Assembly (NCBI GenBank): GCA_011051425.1
Contig: DRLF01000024.1
Coordinates: forward strand, 1 to 16,375
Source of the DNA: Thiolapillus brandeum
GTDB taxonomy: Bacteria; Pseudomonadota; Gammaproteobacteria; Chromatiales; Chromatiaceae
Reading direction: 5' to 3'
DNA: 16,375 nt
Under the pieces are notes generated by a model. The model saw nothing but the letters and a program-made list of their open reading frames with translations. It was not told where the DNA came from and did not search any database. Below are positions 1 to 7,901 of this stretch, one piece after another (the stretch's first letter is position 1; every line of letters begins with the position of its first letter). The translations under genes and the position numbers were made by a program.

Positions 1-1706
1 CCCCGCCATTCACCGCCATTCCTGATCGTATCCCAAAGGTTACTGTATTCCTCCCGGCTGGTTTCACCGGATTTCAGCAGGCGCGGGTTGCGGCCTATGA
101 CTTCTTCCGCACTGTAGCCTGATACCTCGGTGAACTTGGGATTCACATATTCGATGTCGCCCTGGGGGTTGGTGATGACTACGGAGCTGGGGCTTTGCTC
201 TACCGCCTGGTAAAGTTTGAGCAGTTCACTTTCCGTGCGGCGCATTTCTGTGATGTCTTCACCGATGCCGGTAACACCGATGACTTCGCCCTTGCTGTCG
301 TAGGACAGCGTATTGTTCCAGGTGATGAGGCGGGGTTCCCCATCGCGGGTTTTTACCTGCAGTTCCAGGTGTGAAGGAAAGCTTTGCGGGGTGTCCATCT
401 TCCGGATGATGCCGGATACCTGTTCCTGGTCTTCATCCACAACGAATTTCTTTATCCAGTTTTTACCGATGACATCATCACGTTCCCAGCCGGTGATGTC
501 GAGAAAATGATTGTTGCAGAACGTCACCCTGCCTTGCCTGTTGAGCGCCACTGCTGCAAGGTCGATGTTTTCCAGGGTATGACGGAAACGCTGCTCATAG
601 TCCCGCTGTGCTTCGGCGATGCGATGCAGATAGGTGGTGCGGGCCAGGAAACCGGTGCCGACGAGCACCAGCAGGAACATGGACAGGTACAAAGAGCCGT
701 TGTTCTTGAGGAACAGGGGGAACGTGGAGGCAATCTGACTGTGTGGAATGTGGGATACGATCTTCCAGCGCGGAAACTGCTGTTCATGCACACTGATGTA
801 GTCAGTCATCCCGGGCAGTGCAGACAGCGCGGCTTGCAGCGGATAGACGGTGGTAAAAGTGAACAGCCCTTCAGGGGTTTCGAACTGGCCGCTTTCAGCC
901 CGGGCTATTTGTTGCCAGGCGAGGGGATTCTCGTTCTGGAAACGGATGTTGCTGTCCAGCATGAAACCCCACTCGTTTTCGTGCTTTGGGCTGCTCAACC
1001 AGTAGCCGTCGCTGTTGAGCAGCTCCAGGTGGCTGGCGATACTGGCGGCGGCGCGGGAGAAATTGTCGATCAGGCGCGCACCCAGATAGTTGATAAGGAC
1101 GATGCCTTTCTTGTTGCCGCTGTGATCGACCACGGGGGTACCGAAACGGATAACCGGCTTGAAGGGTTCCTCGATCTTGCCGTTTTCCACATTCAGGTCG
1201 AATCGGGAAATGTAGATGCCGCCGGGTTCCTGTGCGAGCGCTTCGCGAAAATAGTAGCGGCTGGCCTTGTTCTGCAATTCCACATAGGGGACAACCTCGA
1301 CGTTACCGTCGTTATAGTTGACGCGGACGATTTCCATTCCGTTGGCATCCAGGTAGCGTATCTGGTCGTACAGCCCCTTGTTTTTTGCAAATACCCTGAA
1401 CTCTTCGGCGATGCGCTGTTCGCGGGTCCAGGGCAGTGCTTCCGGCAGGCCCTGGGTCTCGATATGTTCAGCCAGGAAACGCAGGTCCTTCACCACATCG
1501 GCAATATCCTCCTGGATCATGCGCTGCGCCAGGTCCACGTTCAGGGACTCCTCGGATTCGATGCTGCTGTGTTCAGTGGTGTAAAAAGTGTAGTAATGCA
1601 TGCCGCCGATGATCAGCAGAACCAGACAGATGGGCAGGAACAGGCTGATGAAGGTTCTCAGCTGTCCCAGTTGGGTGGGCTGTGCAGGTGGCTGGATTAT
1701 GGGCAT
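1..1706 (-). CDS. Membrane Cache/PAS sensor protein (partial, C-terminus beyond left edge)
   Basis: Reverse-strand reading from ATG at 1706 stays open to the window edge (568 codons). A membrane helix lies at about residues 17-37. A periplasmic double-Cache-type sensor region follows at about 45-335, with the family-typical stretches YDQIRYLD (113-120), ASRYYF (148-153) and KPVIRFGTP (183-191). A second helix lies at about 338-356, then a first cytoplasmic PAS at about 370-490 (ending GIGEDITEMR) and a second starting near 500, with YVNPKFTEVSGYS at 520-532. The output domain (GGDEF/EAL or histidine kinase) is outside the window, so signalling type cannot be decided. The ATG lies inside the end of the preceding gene (10-bp overlap, no clear ribosome binding site), which suggests translational coupling. 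It probably senses a small periplasmic ligand; its link to the upstream tetrapyrrole genes is positional only. Confidence 0.88.
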   Translation of the reverse strand, partial: MPIIQPPAQPTQLGQLRTFISLFLPICLVLLIIGGMHYYTFYTTEHSSIESEESLNVDLAQRMIQEDIADVVKDLRFLAEHIETQGLPEALPWTREQRIAEEFRVFAKNKGLYDQIRYLDANGMEIVRVNYNDGNVEVVPYVELQNKASRYYFREALAQEPGGIYISRFDLNVENGKIEEPFKPVIRFGTPVVDHSGNKKGIVLINYLGARLIDNFSRAAASIASHLELLNSDGYWLSSPKHENEWGFMLDSNIRFQNENPLAWQQIARAESGQFETPEGLFTFTTVYPLQAALSALPGMTDYISVHEQQFPRWKIVSHIPHSQIASTFPLFLKNNGSLYLSMFLLVLVGTGFLARTTYLHRIAEAQRDYEQRFRHTLENIDLAAVALNRQGRVTFCNNHFLDITGWERDDVIGKNWIKKFVVDEDQEQVSGIIRKMDTPQSFPSHLELQVKTRDGEPRLITWNNTLSYDSKGEVIGVTGIGEDITEMRRTESELLKLYQAVEQSPSSVVITNPQGDIEYVNPKFTEVSGYSAEEVIGRNPRLLKSGETSREEYSNLWDTIRNGGEWR

Positions 1707-2029
1707 TGCTGGTCGATATGGCGCTGCAGCCGGGCAAGATAGCTGTTCAGCGGCTCGTCAGGTTTGCGTGGCACCAGGAAGGTCAGGCGCGCAGCGATGA
1801 TGTAGGGCTTGCGGTCACCCTGGCCGGCGGGGGTCTTTTCCGTCAGCACCTCCCTGACCCTTTCCAGCATGTCACCTGAATACTCACAGTAACGGGGCAT
1901 GGTGACATTGCGGCTGTACCACTGGGCAGCGAAGGAGATGCCGATGAGCATGGCCAGAATAACCAGTATCAGCCGGAACGGATGGAAGGTGGTGTTCTGC
2001 TGAGAATCCTGGTGCATGATTTCCGGCAT
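1697..2029 (-). CDS. Small single-pass membrane protein of unknown function
   Basis: A 110-aa protein starting at ATG 2029, two bases after the stop of the protoporphyrinogen oxidase gene. A second in-frame ATG at 2017 is possible; neither has a convincing Shine-Dalgarno, so coupling to the upstream stop is likely. A single hydrophobic helix at about residues 17-34 (LILVILAMLIGISFAA) would anchor it, with about 75 residues following, probably periplasmic. That part contains one Cys in the stretch RYCEYSGDM and a conserved-looking segment AARLTFLVPRKP. Its end overlaps the start of the Cache/PAS sensor by 10 bp, so it may be a partner of that sensor. I do not recognise the family. Confidence 0.72.
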   Translation of the reverse strand: MPEIMHQDSQQNTTFHPFRLILVILAMLIGISFAAQWYSRNVTMPRYCEYSGDMLERVREVLTEKTPAGQGDRKPYIIAARLTFLVPRKPDEPLNSYLARLQRHIDQQCP

Positions 2030-2031
2030 GA

Positions 2032-3435
2032 TCAGTGACTGGGCGTGAGTATCTGTTGTGGGTGGCTGATGCTGTTGCTTTGTTTCAGGTTTCCGGTGAC
2101 GGCCTGTGCCGTGCATTTGCCCTGGTAAATCCGCTCGCGAACCGACACACCGCCGATATAGTTGGCATTGAGCTGCAGGCCGGGCAAGGCCTGAAGGCAT
2201 GTCGCAATCTGCGCCAGTCTGGCGCGGTATTGCCCATGATACAGTGGCAGGCCTCGTGAATGTCGCCGGATCCTGATGAAATCCGCATCACCCTCTATCT
2301 TCATCAGCGGGCGGAGGCTGTCCAGTACCGCTCCTGCCAGCGTTTCGTCATCCTGCTGCAACTGGTCCGGATGGCGCATGCCGCCGATATAGCTGCTCAG
2401 CAAGGCTTTTCCCGGCGGCGCCCGGTGAGGGAACAGGCTGCTCATCCACAGGTTGCCATTGACAGGCAGGCTGTTGTGTTTGGCAACGAGGAAGCCTGTG
2501 CCATCCAGCTTGTGCTGAATGTGGTTGCTGTTCAGTCCCAGATGTACCACGCCAACAGGTGCATATTCGATGCCGGCGAGCAGGCCACTCAGCGTGGTAT
2601 CCGTCTCTTCGAGCAGCTGGCTGCTGATATCTGCGGGCGTGGACAGAATCAGCTGAGGCACCTGCAGATCTGCAGGCAGGCCACCGATCTTTCCCTGCAC
2701 CTGCCAGCCCTGTTTCAGCTGTTGTATGCGCAACGCCCTGGCGTTGGTGCGCAGCTGGATGCCGGGTGTTTGTACCAGTGCCTGTATCAGTTGCTCCATC
2801 CCGTTGTCGAAGGAAAAGGTATCGGCATTGTTTGCGCGGCGACGCTTGATCACCTTGTTGACAAACATGCCCATGGTCAGGCTGCCGTAGCGTTGCTCCA
2901 GTGTCGTGAGCCGGGGCAGGACGGATTGGGCCTCCGCCAGATCCGGGTCGGATGCCAGCGTGCCGGACACGAAAGCATCCATAGCCGTGTCCAGTACCTC
3001 CTGTCCCAGCCGGCGCCGGATGAATTCTGATACCGTTTCACCCGTGTGGGCGCCCTTGGGAATAAAAGGTTCCGCCATCAGGCGCAGCTTGGCGGGCAGA
3101 CTCCACAGGGAAGATGTCAGCAATGCGGGGAGCAGCATGGGCACGGGGGTGAGCCTGTCATGGTGAACGATGTAACGGCTGAGACGTTCATCGCGCTGCT
3201 GCCGGTGCTCTTCCAGACCCAGGCCGGATATTATCTGGTCCACCTGAGGGCGGAAATTCACCAGCAGTGCGGCGGCGTCCTCGGTGAGATAGCCTGCTTC
3301 GCTGTGGCTGCGGATTTTTCCACCAGGGCGGGATCCGGATTCCCAGATCTCTACGGAGATACCCTGCTGGGCCAGCCACCAGGCCGTGGAGAGCCCGGAA
3401 ATGCCGCCGCCGATGATAAGTACCTGGCTCTTCAC
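2032..3435 (-). CDS. hemG: Protoporphyrinogen oxidase, HemY-type FAD enzyme
   Basis: A 467-aa flavoprotein of the oxygen-dependent (HemY/PPOX-type) protoporphyrinogen oxidase family, which oxidises protoporphyrinogen IX (or coproporphyrinogen III in some lineages) late in heme synthesis. The N-terminal FAD dinucleotide-binding motif is clear: VLIIGGGISGLSTAWWL at residues 5-21, with the acidic ribose-binding residue in VEIWES and then RPGGKIRS. The C-terminal FAD-contact region LNANYIGGVSVRERI is also typical. Length fits the family (about 450-480). The start is GTG at 3435, four bases after the upstream TGA, with AAAAGG about 7 bases before it inside the upstream gene. It sits directly after a NirJ-like radical SAM gene, suggesting a shared tetrapyrrole pathway. 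Whether it is the housekeeping copy or a specialised one cannot be told here. Symbol usage for this family varies (hemG/hemY). Confidence 0.88.
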   Translation of the reverse strand: MKSQVLIIGGGISGLSTAWWLAQQGISVEIWESGSRPGGKIRSHSEAGYLTEDAAALLVNFRPQVDQIISGLGLEEHRQQRDERLSRYIVHHDRLTPVPMLLPALLTSSLWSLPAKLRLMAEPFIPKGAHTGETVSEFIRRRLGQEVLDTAMDAFVSGTLASDPDLAEAQSVLPRLTTLEQRYGSLTMGMFVNKVIKRRRANNADTFSFDNGMEQLIQALVQTPGIQLRTNARALRIQQLKQGWQVQGKIGGLPADLQVPQLILSTPADISSQLLEETDTTLSGLLAGIEYAPVGVVHLGLNSNHIQHKLDGTGFLVAKHNSLPVNGNLWMSSLFPHRAPPGKALLSSYIGGMRHPDQLQQDDETLAGAVLDSLRPLMKIEGDADFIRIRRHSRGLPLYHGQYRARLAQIATCLQALPGLQLNANYIGGVSVRERIYQGKCTAQAVTGNLKQSNSISHPQQILTPSH

Positions 3436-3439
3436 ACAG

Positions 3440-5455
3440 TCACCTTTTCTTCAGCTCGGCCTTCATCTTATCCAGCAGTTCCCGGTCGAGAAGACCCAGA
3501 CCGCCCGTTTCCGGATCCTGCTGTGATTCCACGTACTGCCGGATCTCGGAGAAGCGCTTCACCGCCTGGGGATTCTCCTTCAGCCGCGGGACGCGGTTTC
3601 TCGCAATATCGAAAGCGCTGAAGTCCAGCTCCTGCATGCCGAAGCCTTTCATGCGCCGCACTGCCTTCATCATGGCGCGGTTGCGGAAACGTGTAAGGTC
3701 TTCCGGCATGATGGTTTCGATGCCTTCACGGCGGGCGTTGAATTCGGCGGCCTTCTTGATGCCTGCACGGACGAAATCCGGTGCGGATTCGACACGTTGC
3801 AAGGCTTCTGTACTCCAGCTGACGCCAGCCAGATCGGTGCTGAATACCTTTTCCACGTCTTCGCAGGCCACCACGATAGCGCTGCGGCGCCGGGCTTCAC
3901 GCTCTGCGGCGTTCTGCAGGGTGGGCCTGACGAACAGGGCGGCCTGGGGCGAGCGCTGTGCAAGCAGTTCGTTCAGCAGGGCCGTTGCGCTGTCTTCCCA
4001 GGGGAGACCGGGTTCGCTGCTGTCGCCGGCTTCCAGACGCTGCAACAGCCTGATGTTGACTTCCAGGCGTCCTTCCCCGCGCGCCACGTCTTCCGCCACG
4101 GTGAAGATGCCATCGCGCAGGAAATCCGGAAGCTGTTCCAGCCAGGTGACCGCTTCAGCAGTCCAGGCCAGGGGCTTGGTTTCCCCTCCGGGCTTGCTGT
4201 TATCGGGACGTTTCATGGGGAAGCTGTCGCCGAAACGTCTTGCCGCCAGGGTGCTCAGGTGATCTGTCGTTACGGTGTGCTCGCCCAGGCTGCGCACGTG
4301 GTTTTCAGCTCGTTTGCGCACCATCTTGCGCAGGAAGCCGGGAATGCGTTCAAGGCGCCGGCTGGCGTCTTCCGTCCAGCTTATCTCATCCGCGGTCGTT
4401 TCTGTCAGCGGCTGGATGATGGCGCGGCCGCTGGGCATATGTCCGCACCAGGGATCTGCATCCATGAGATCACCGCCCATGGCCAGGGGACGCGCCCGGC
4501 AGCCGCCACAGAGTTTCTGGTATTCGCACTTGCCGCACTTGCCCCTGAGCTCGGGTTTGCGCAGGCGCTCAAAGCTTGGCGCCTCGTCCCAGATCTCCCA
4601 GAAACCCTGTTCGCGGATGCTGCCTTCCTCATCGGGAATGTAGGGGCAGGCGGTAACCGCACCTTCAGGCGTGACGCGGCAGTAGTGGATGCCAGCGAGG
4701 CATCCGCCGCCTTCGTAGCCCTGGGCACGTGTGAGGGGGGATTCCGGGTTGCACTCATAGGCGATGCGCTTGTAGTGGGGCGCGCAGCGGGCGCGGATGA
4801 TCAGGTCCCTGCTGTTCTCCTGTGCTTCCACCAGCTGCCTGAGTACCTGTTCATAGCGCGCAGGACTGATGTCAGACATGGATTCACCCCGGCCGGTGCA
4901 AACCAGAAAAAAGATGTTCAGCACATGGGCGCCGCTGGCGGTGGCAAAATCGATCATGGACTGCACTTCATGGGCATTTTGTTCGGTGACGGAGAAATGC
5001 ACCTGGAAGGGCAGGTCGTGCTTGCGGCAATGATCCATGCCGGCGAGGGTCTTTTCCCAGCTGCCGGGGCAGCCCCGGAAACTGTCATGGCTGTCAGGAT
5101 CCAGGGAATCCAGGCTGATGCCCATTCCCATTGCGCCGGCAGATTTGAGGGACTGCACCCGCTGTTCCGTGAGGAGTACGCCGTTGGTGCCGATGACCAT
5201 GGCCAGCCCCAGGCTGTTGCCGTGACGGATGAGATCCTCCAGATCACGCCGCAGCAAAGGTTCGCCGCCGGTGAGCACCACCATGGTTTCGTTGCTGCGC
5301 GAAGCGATGTCCGTCAGCAGTTTCCTGACTTCCTCTGTGTTCAGCTCGTCCTTTCCGCCGCTGTGCCGGGTTTCAGCGTCCATGTAACAGTGGGCGCAGG
5401 CCAGATTGCAGCGGCGTGTGAGGTTGACTGCAATGAGGAAGAGATCGTTATCCAT
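3440..5455 (-). CDS. NirJ-like radical SAM/SPASM protein fused to PCP_red domains
   Basis: A 671-aa fusion. The radical SAM cluster motif is CNLACAHC (Cys16, Cys20, Cys23), followed by GGEPLL at 63-68. A SPASM-type auxiliary cluster region follows, with Cys252, Cys259 and Cys270 and then CGKCEYQKLCGGC (307-319) and Cys337. This layout resembles heme d1/Ahb enzymes (NirJ, AhbC/AhbD), which modify porphyrin side chains. From about 355 there are four copies of the domain found at the C-terminus of the light-independent protochlorophyllide reductase B subunit (PCP_red), marked by Trp360, Trp431, Trp486 and Trp547 and by PGFLR, PDFLR and PDFVR cores; the third copy has an insertion. ATG 5455 overlaps the end of the UspA-PCP_red gene by 8 bp; longer in-frame starts would extend deeper into that gene and lack support. 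The substrate is unknown; a heme-like tetrapyrrole is inferred from family and neighbours. Confidence 0.9.
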   Translation of the reverse strand: MDNDLFLIAVNLTRRCNLACAHCYMDAETRHSGGKDELNTEEVRKLLTDIASRSNETMVVLTGGEPLLRRDLEDLIRHGNSLGLAMVIGTNGVLLTEQRVQSLKSAGAMGMGISLDSLDPDSHDSFRGCPGSWEKTLAGMDHCRKHDLPFQVHFSVTEQNAHEVQSMIDFATASGAHVLNIFFLVCTGRGESMSDISPARYEQVLRQLVEAQENSRDLIIRARCAPHYKRIAYECNPESPLTRAQGYEGGGCLAGIHYCRVTPEGAVTACPYIPDEEGSIREQGFWEIWDEAPSFERLRKPELRGKCGKCEYQKLCGGCRARPLAMGGDLMDADPWCGHMPSGRAIIQPLTETTADEISWTEDASRRLERIPGFLRKMVRKRAENHVRSLGEHTVTTDHLSTLAARRFGDSFPMKRPDNSKPGGETKPLAWTAEAVTWLEQLPDFLRDGIFTVAEDVARGEGRLEVNIRLLQRLEAGDSSEPGLPWEDSATALLNELLAQRSPQAALFVRPTLQNAAEREARRRSAIVVACEDVEKVFSTDLAGVSWSTEALQRVESAPDFVRAGIKKAAEFNARREGIETIMPEDLTRFRNRAMMKAVRRMKGFGMQELDFSAFDIARNRVPRLKENPQAVKRFSEIRQYVESQQDPETGGLGLLDRELLDKMKAELKKR

Positions 5456-7664
5456 TGCGCGGGTCGTCGGGGTCGAGATGGAAGATGCCGCGCTCTGCCC
5501 AGAGGGCCTTGACGGCATCCACTGCCGCTTCGTTCACTTCCGGCAGGTTTCGGCGCCGGCTCCAGCCTTCTATTTCCTGAATCAACATACCGCGAACCTT
5601 GTCCGGCGCCCTGGCGATACGCTGGCGGGCTTCCGCAGCCCAGGGCATGGTTTCACTGTTCTGTTCCGAGCCTGACTGGAAAGTTTGCAGCACCTCCTGA
5701 ATGAAGCTTGCATCGATCTTTTTCCGCCCGTTCCTCGCGGCAATGCCCTGGGCGGCCTTGCGGGTCATGTCACGACAGAATCCGGGAGGGACGTTGTTCA
5801 GCAGGACTTCCGCTTCCGTATCCCATGGCAGTTCCTGAGAATCTTCCTGTACGGACCGGGCCGGGCTGCCGGACTGCATCATTCCCCCGAACGGGCAAGC
5901 GCTGGCGCCATCGGCTTTTTCCGCTGTGCTGCCGGCACCCATTTGCGCCTCCATGGCCTTGCGTGCTTCTGCCAGACCGGCTTCGGCGGTTTCCAGTGAG
6001 ACTTCCGCGAGCCCCAGCTTCCGGGCATAGTCCTCGATGCGTTGCCTGGAACTGTCACGCATGAAGCCCTCGGGTACGCGCATCAGTCGCGCCAGGGCTG
6101 CCGCCTGCCATTGCAGTTCCTGTGACCCGTCAGCCTGCTCAGTGGCAGGGGCTTGTGTTGCGGCCATGGTGCCGGGCTGAAAACCGCCCCCGGGCATATC
6201 GTCGTGGAGGAATGTCTGCAGATGCACGGCTTCCACCGTCGGGCTGTTTTCGGTGCGGGCCTTCTTTTCTGCCCGCATGCTCAGGTTGCCCCGCAGGCTG
6301 AGGTCCCTGATGCTGAGCAGTAGGGCAGTGGCTTCGTCGCTCCAGCGCATGACCTGGGGAGCATCCGGCTTGCGCCTGAGTTCGCCGCGATCATAAGCGC
6401 TGACGATTTCTTCCATGGCCTCTCCGGCATGGCCGGGCATGAGCTGGGCGGTGGCTTCTTCGACGATGCTTTCGGTGATGACCGTGTGACCCTTTTCCTG
6501 GGCGTAGCGCAGGATGGCCATGCGCGCCATGCTGCGTACGAAGGAGGGCACCCGTTCCATGCGGGCCTCTGCCTCCTGGGTCCAGGAGGTGCTCACCGAA
6601 GCCAGCCTGTCAACCTGGGGCTGGTACTCACGCTGGCTCAGCAGCACCGCACAGGGCGCGTCATTGAGCAGGTATTCGGTGTTGCCGCCGATATCGAGTT
6701 CGGGGTCGGCATGGATGCCCGTGGTACCCAGCACCAGCAGGCCGGGTTTGACTTCATTCAGGTAACGGTTGATGACTTCATGGGGCTTGCCGTCCAGCAG
6801 CACGGTTTCCACTTCCGTGCCGTGATCCGCTGCGATGGATTGCGCCACCGACAGGTGGCCCTGGTAAATTTTAGCCAGACCGGAATCGATGATTTCCTCA
6901 TGGAGCTTTTCCTGCTCCTGAAACCTGAATACCTTGCCGGCTTCTTCCGAGAGCACGCCGGCAATACGGTTGAAGGCAACATAGTGGTAGTAGGGGTCGA
7001 AGGCGGAAACCACCTTCACATCGCTGCCCCAGGCTTTTGCCAGACTCAAGGCGGTGAGCAGCCCGCCATAGGATTTGGCAGAACCGTCCACGCCCACGAC
7101 GATGGGGCTGTCGCTGAGTGAGCAGTTCGGATCCTTGATGATCAGCGTGTCGATACTGCTGCGCCGGGAAACACGCTGGCAGACGGTGCCCAGGCGGCTG
7201 CCCTTGACGGCGCCCAGACCAAGGGCGCCCATGACCAGCAGGTCGTAGCGGCCGCTGTTGGCTTCGTTCACCAGTTCGCGGTAGTTCTTGCCTTCCAGGG
7301 AACAGCGCTCTACCGGCAACCGGTCTGCAGCGACAGTTTCCACCTGATCCAGATAGGAATCGGTGATGATGGACAGGCCCCGGGTGATCAGATCGTCATG
7401 CACGTCACGCTGACGCTCCAGTTCCTGCTCTTCCCGAAACTGCTCGGGCAGACCCCCTTCCATCTGCCGGAAGCGGGCATCGTGGAGCTTGGCGGCATAC
7501 ACATGTGCTGCGGTCAGCCTGGCATGGAAGTGCGTGGCCAGGCCGATGGCCTCCAGCGTGCCGCGGTTCGCGTGGTCAGAAGAATCGACGGCCAGCAGCA
7601 GGGATGAGTAACCGGGCAGAACTGCCTTGTCTTCTTCCGGATGGGCTTGGGTTTGTGCGGTCAT
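5448..7664 (-). CDS. Tandem universal stress domains fused to five PCP_red domains
   Basis: A 738-aa cytoplasmic protein. UspA domain 1 spans about residues 18-178, starting YSSLLLAVDSSDHA, with a nucleotide-loop-like MGALGLGAVKGSRLGT at 145-160. UspA domain 2 spans about 186-343, starting IVVGVDGSAKS, with VLGTTGIHADPELDIGGNTE at 311-330; the Gly-rich loops suggest ATP binding. The rest carries five PCP_red repeats beginning at Trp361, Trp441, Trp519, Trp614 and Trp675, with cores such as RVPSFVR and RVPEGFMR. The second repeat is degenerate. A Cys-Pro-Phe (590-592) lies between repeats 3 and 4. ATG 7664 follows a weak AAGG-containing leader that begins after a strong hairpin. It overlaps the radical SAM gene, which carries the same repeat, so the two proteins probably act together. 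I know of no assigned biochemical function for this fusion. Confidence 0.88.
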   Translation of the reverse strand: MTAQTQAHPEEDKAVLPGYSSLLLAVDSSDHANRGTLEAIGLATHFHARLTAAHVYAAKLHDARFRQMEGGLPEQFREEQELERQRDVHDDLITRGLSIITDSYLDQVETVAADRLPVERCSLEGKNYRELVNEANSGRYDLLVMGALGLGAVKGSRLGTVCQRVSRRSSIDTLIIKDPNCSLSDSPIVVGVDGSAKSYGGLLTALSLAKAWGSDVKVVSAFDPYYHYVAFNRIAGVLSEEAGKVFRFQEQEKLHEEIIDSGLAKIYQGHLSVAQSIAADHGTEVETVLLDGKPHEVINRYLNEVKPGLLVLGTTGIHADPELDIGGNTEYLLNDAPCAVLLSQREYQPQVDRLASVSTSWTQEAEARMERVPSFVRSMARMAILRYAQEKGHTVITESIVEEATAQLMPGHAGEAMEEIVSAYDRGELRRKPDAPQVMRWSDEATALLLSIRDLSLRGNLSMRAEKKARTENSPTVEAVHLQTFLHDDMPGGGFQPGTMAATQAPATEQADGSQELQWQAAALARLMRVPEGFMRDSSRQRIEDYARKLGLAEVSLETAEAGLAEARKAMEAQMGAGSTAEKADGASACPFGGMMQSGSPARSVQEDSQELPWDTEAEVLLNNVPPGFCRDMTRKAAQGIAARNGRKKIDASFIQEVLQTFQSGSEQNSETMPWAAEARQRIARAPDKVRGMLIQEIEGWSRRRNLPEVNEAAVDAVKALWAERGIFHLDPDDPRNG

Positions 7665-7691
7665 GGTCTGTTCGGGCCTTGGGTTGTAAAG

Positions 7692-7731
7692 AAATCAGCC
7701 GTGTATTCGTTAGGGCATACACGGCTGATTT
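7692..7731 (-). terminator. Perfect 15-bp inverted repeat, probable terminator or attenuator
   Basis: Positions 7692-7706 and 7717-7731 form a perfect 15-bp inverted repeat with a 10-nt loop (7707-7716). Read on the minus strand the stem ends in ATTT followed by CTTT, a short and imperfect U-run. It lies 23 bp beyond the stop of the 38-aa peptide gene and 27 bp before the start of the UspA-PCP_red gene. It is therefore placed either to end the upstream transcripts or to reduce read-through into the tetrapyrrole genes. The weak U-tract makes partial termination more likely than complete. Confidence 0.65.
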
Positions 7732-7754
7732 GCATCGGACAGAGGGCGGGTGGC

Positions 7755-7871
7755 TTATCGTTGTGTGAACCAGTAAGCCACAATATAGCCGATTACCAGC
7801 AGATTGATGATACCGGCTATCAGCGCCATGCTGTCCATGAGGCTGAGCCGCCATCTGCGTTTTGCAATCAC
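7755..7871 (-). CDS. 38-aa single-TM peptide, GTG start
   Basis: A 38-residue reading frame with a GTG start at 7871 and TAA at 7755, in the short gap between the cupredoxin-like gene (30 bp upstream) and the hairpin. An AGAGGAG-type ribosome binding site lies about 8 bases before the GTG. The peptide has a basic N-terminus (IAKRRWRL), then one hydrophobic helix at about residues 12-35 (MDSMALIAGIINLLVIGYIV), ending WFTQR. This is the layout of a small membrane subunit or assembly peptide. The Shine-Dalgarno, the clean fit in the gap and the positive-inside topology support it; homology is unknown. Confidence 0.6.
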   Translation of the reverse strand: MIAKRRWRLSLMDSMALIAGIINLLVIGYIVAYWFTQR

Positions 7872-7901
7872 CCTGTCTGCTCCTCTGTTGCGGTTGCTGA
7901 A

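Noticed and set aside
384..1742. Long plus-strand frame of 452 codons
   Set aside because: It is antisense to the Cache/PAS sensor, whose domains are clear on the minus strand; the plus translation shows no recognisable motif.
3797..5512. Plus-strand frame of 571 codons
   Set aside because: It is antisense to the radical SAM-PCP_red gene, which has the CxxxCxxC motif and SPASM cysteines; the frame is a codon-bias shadow.
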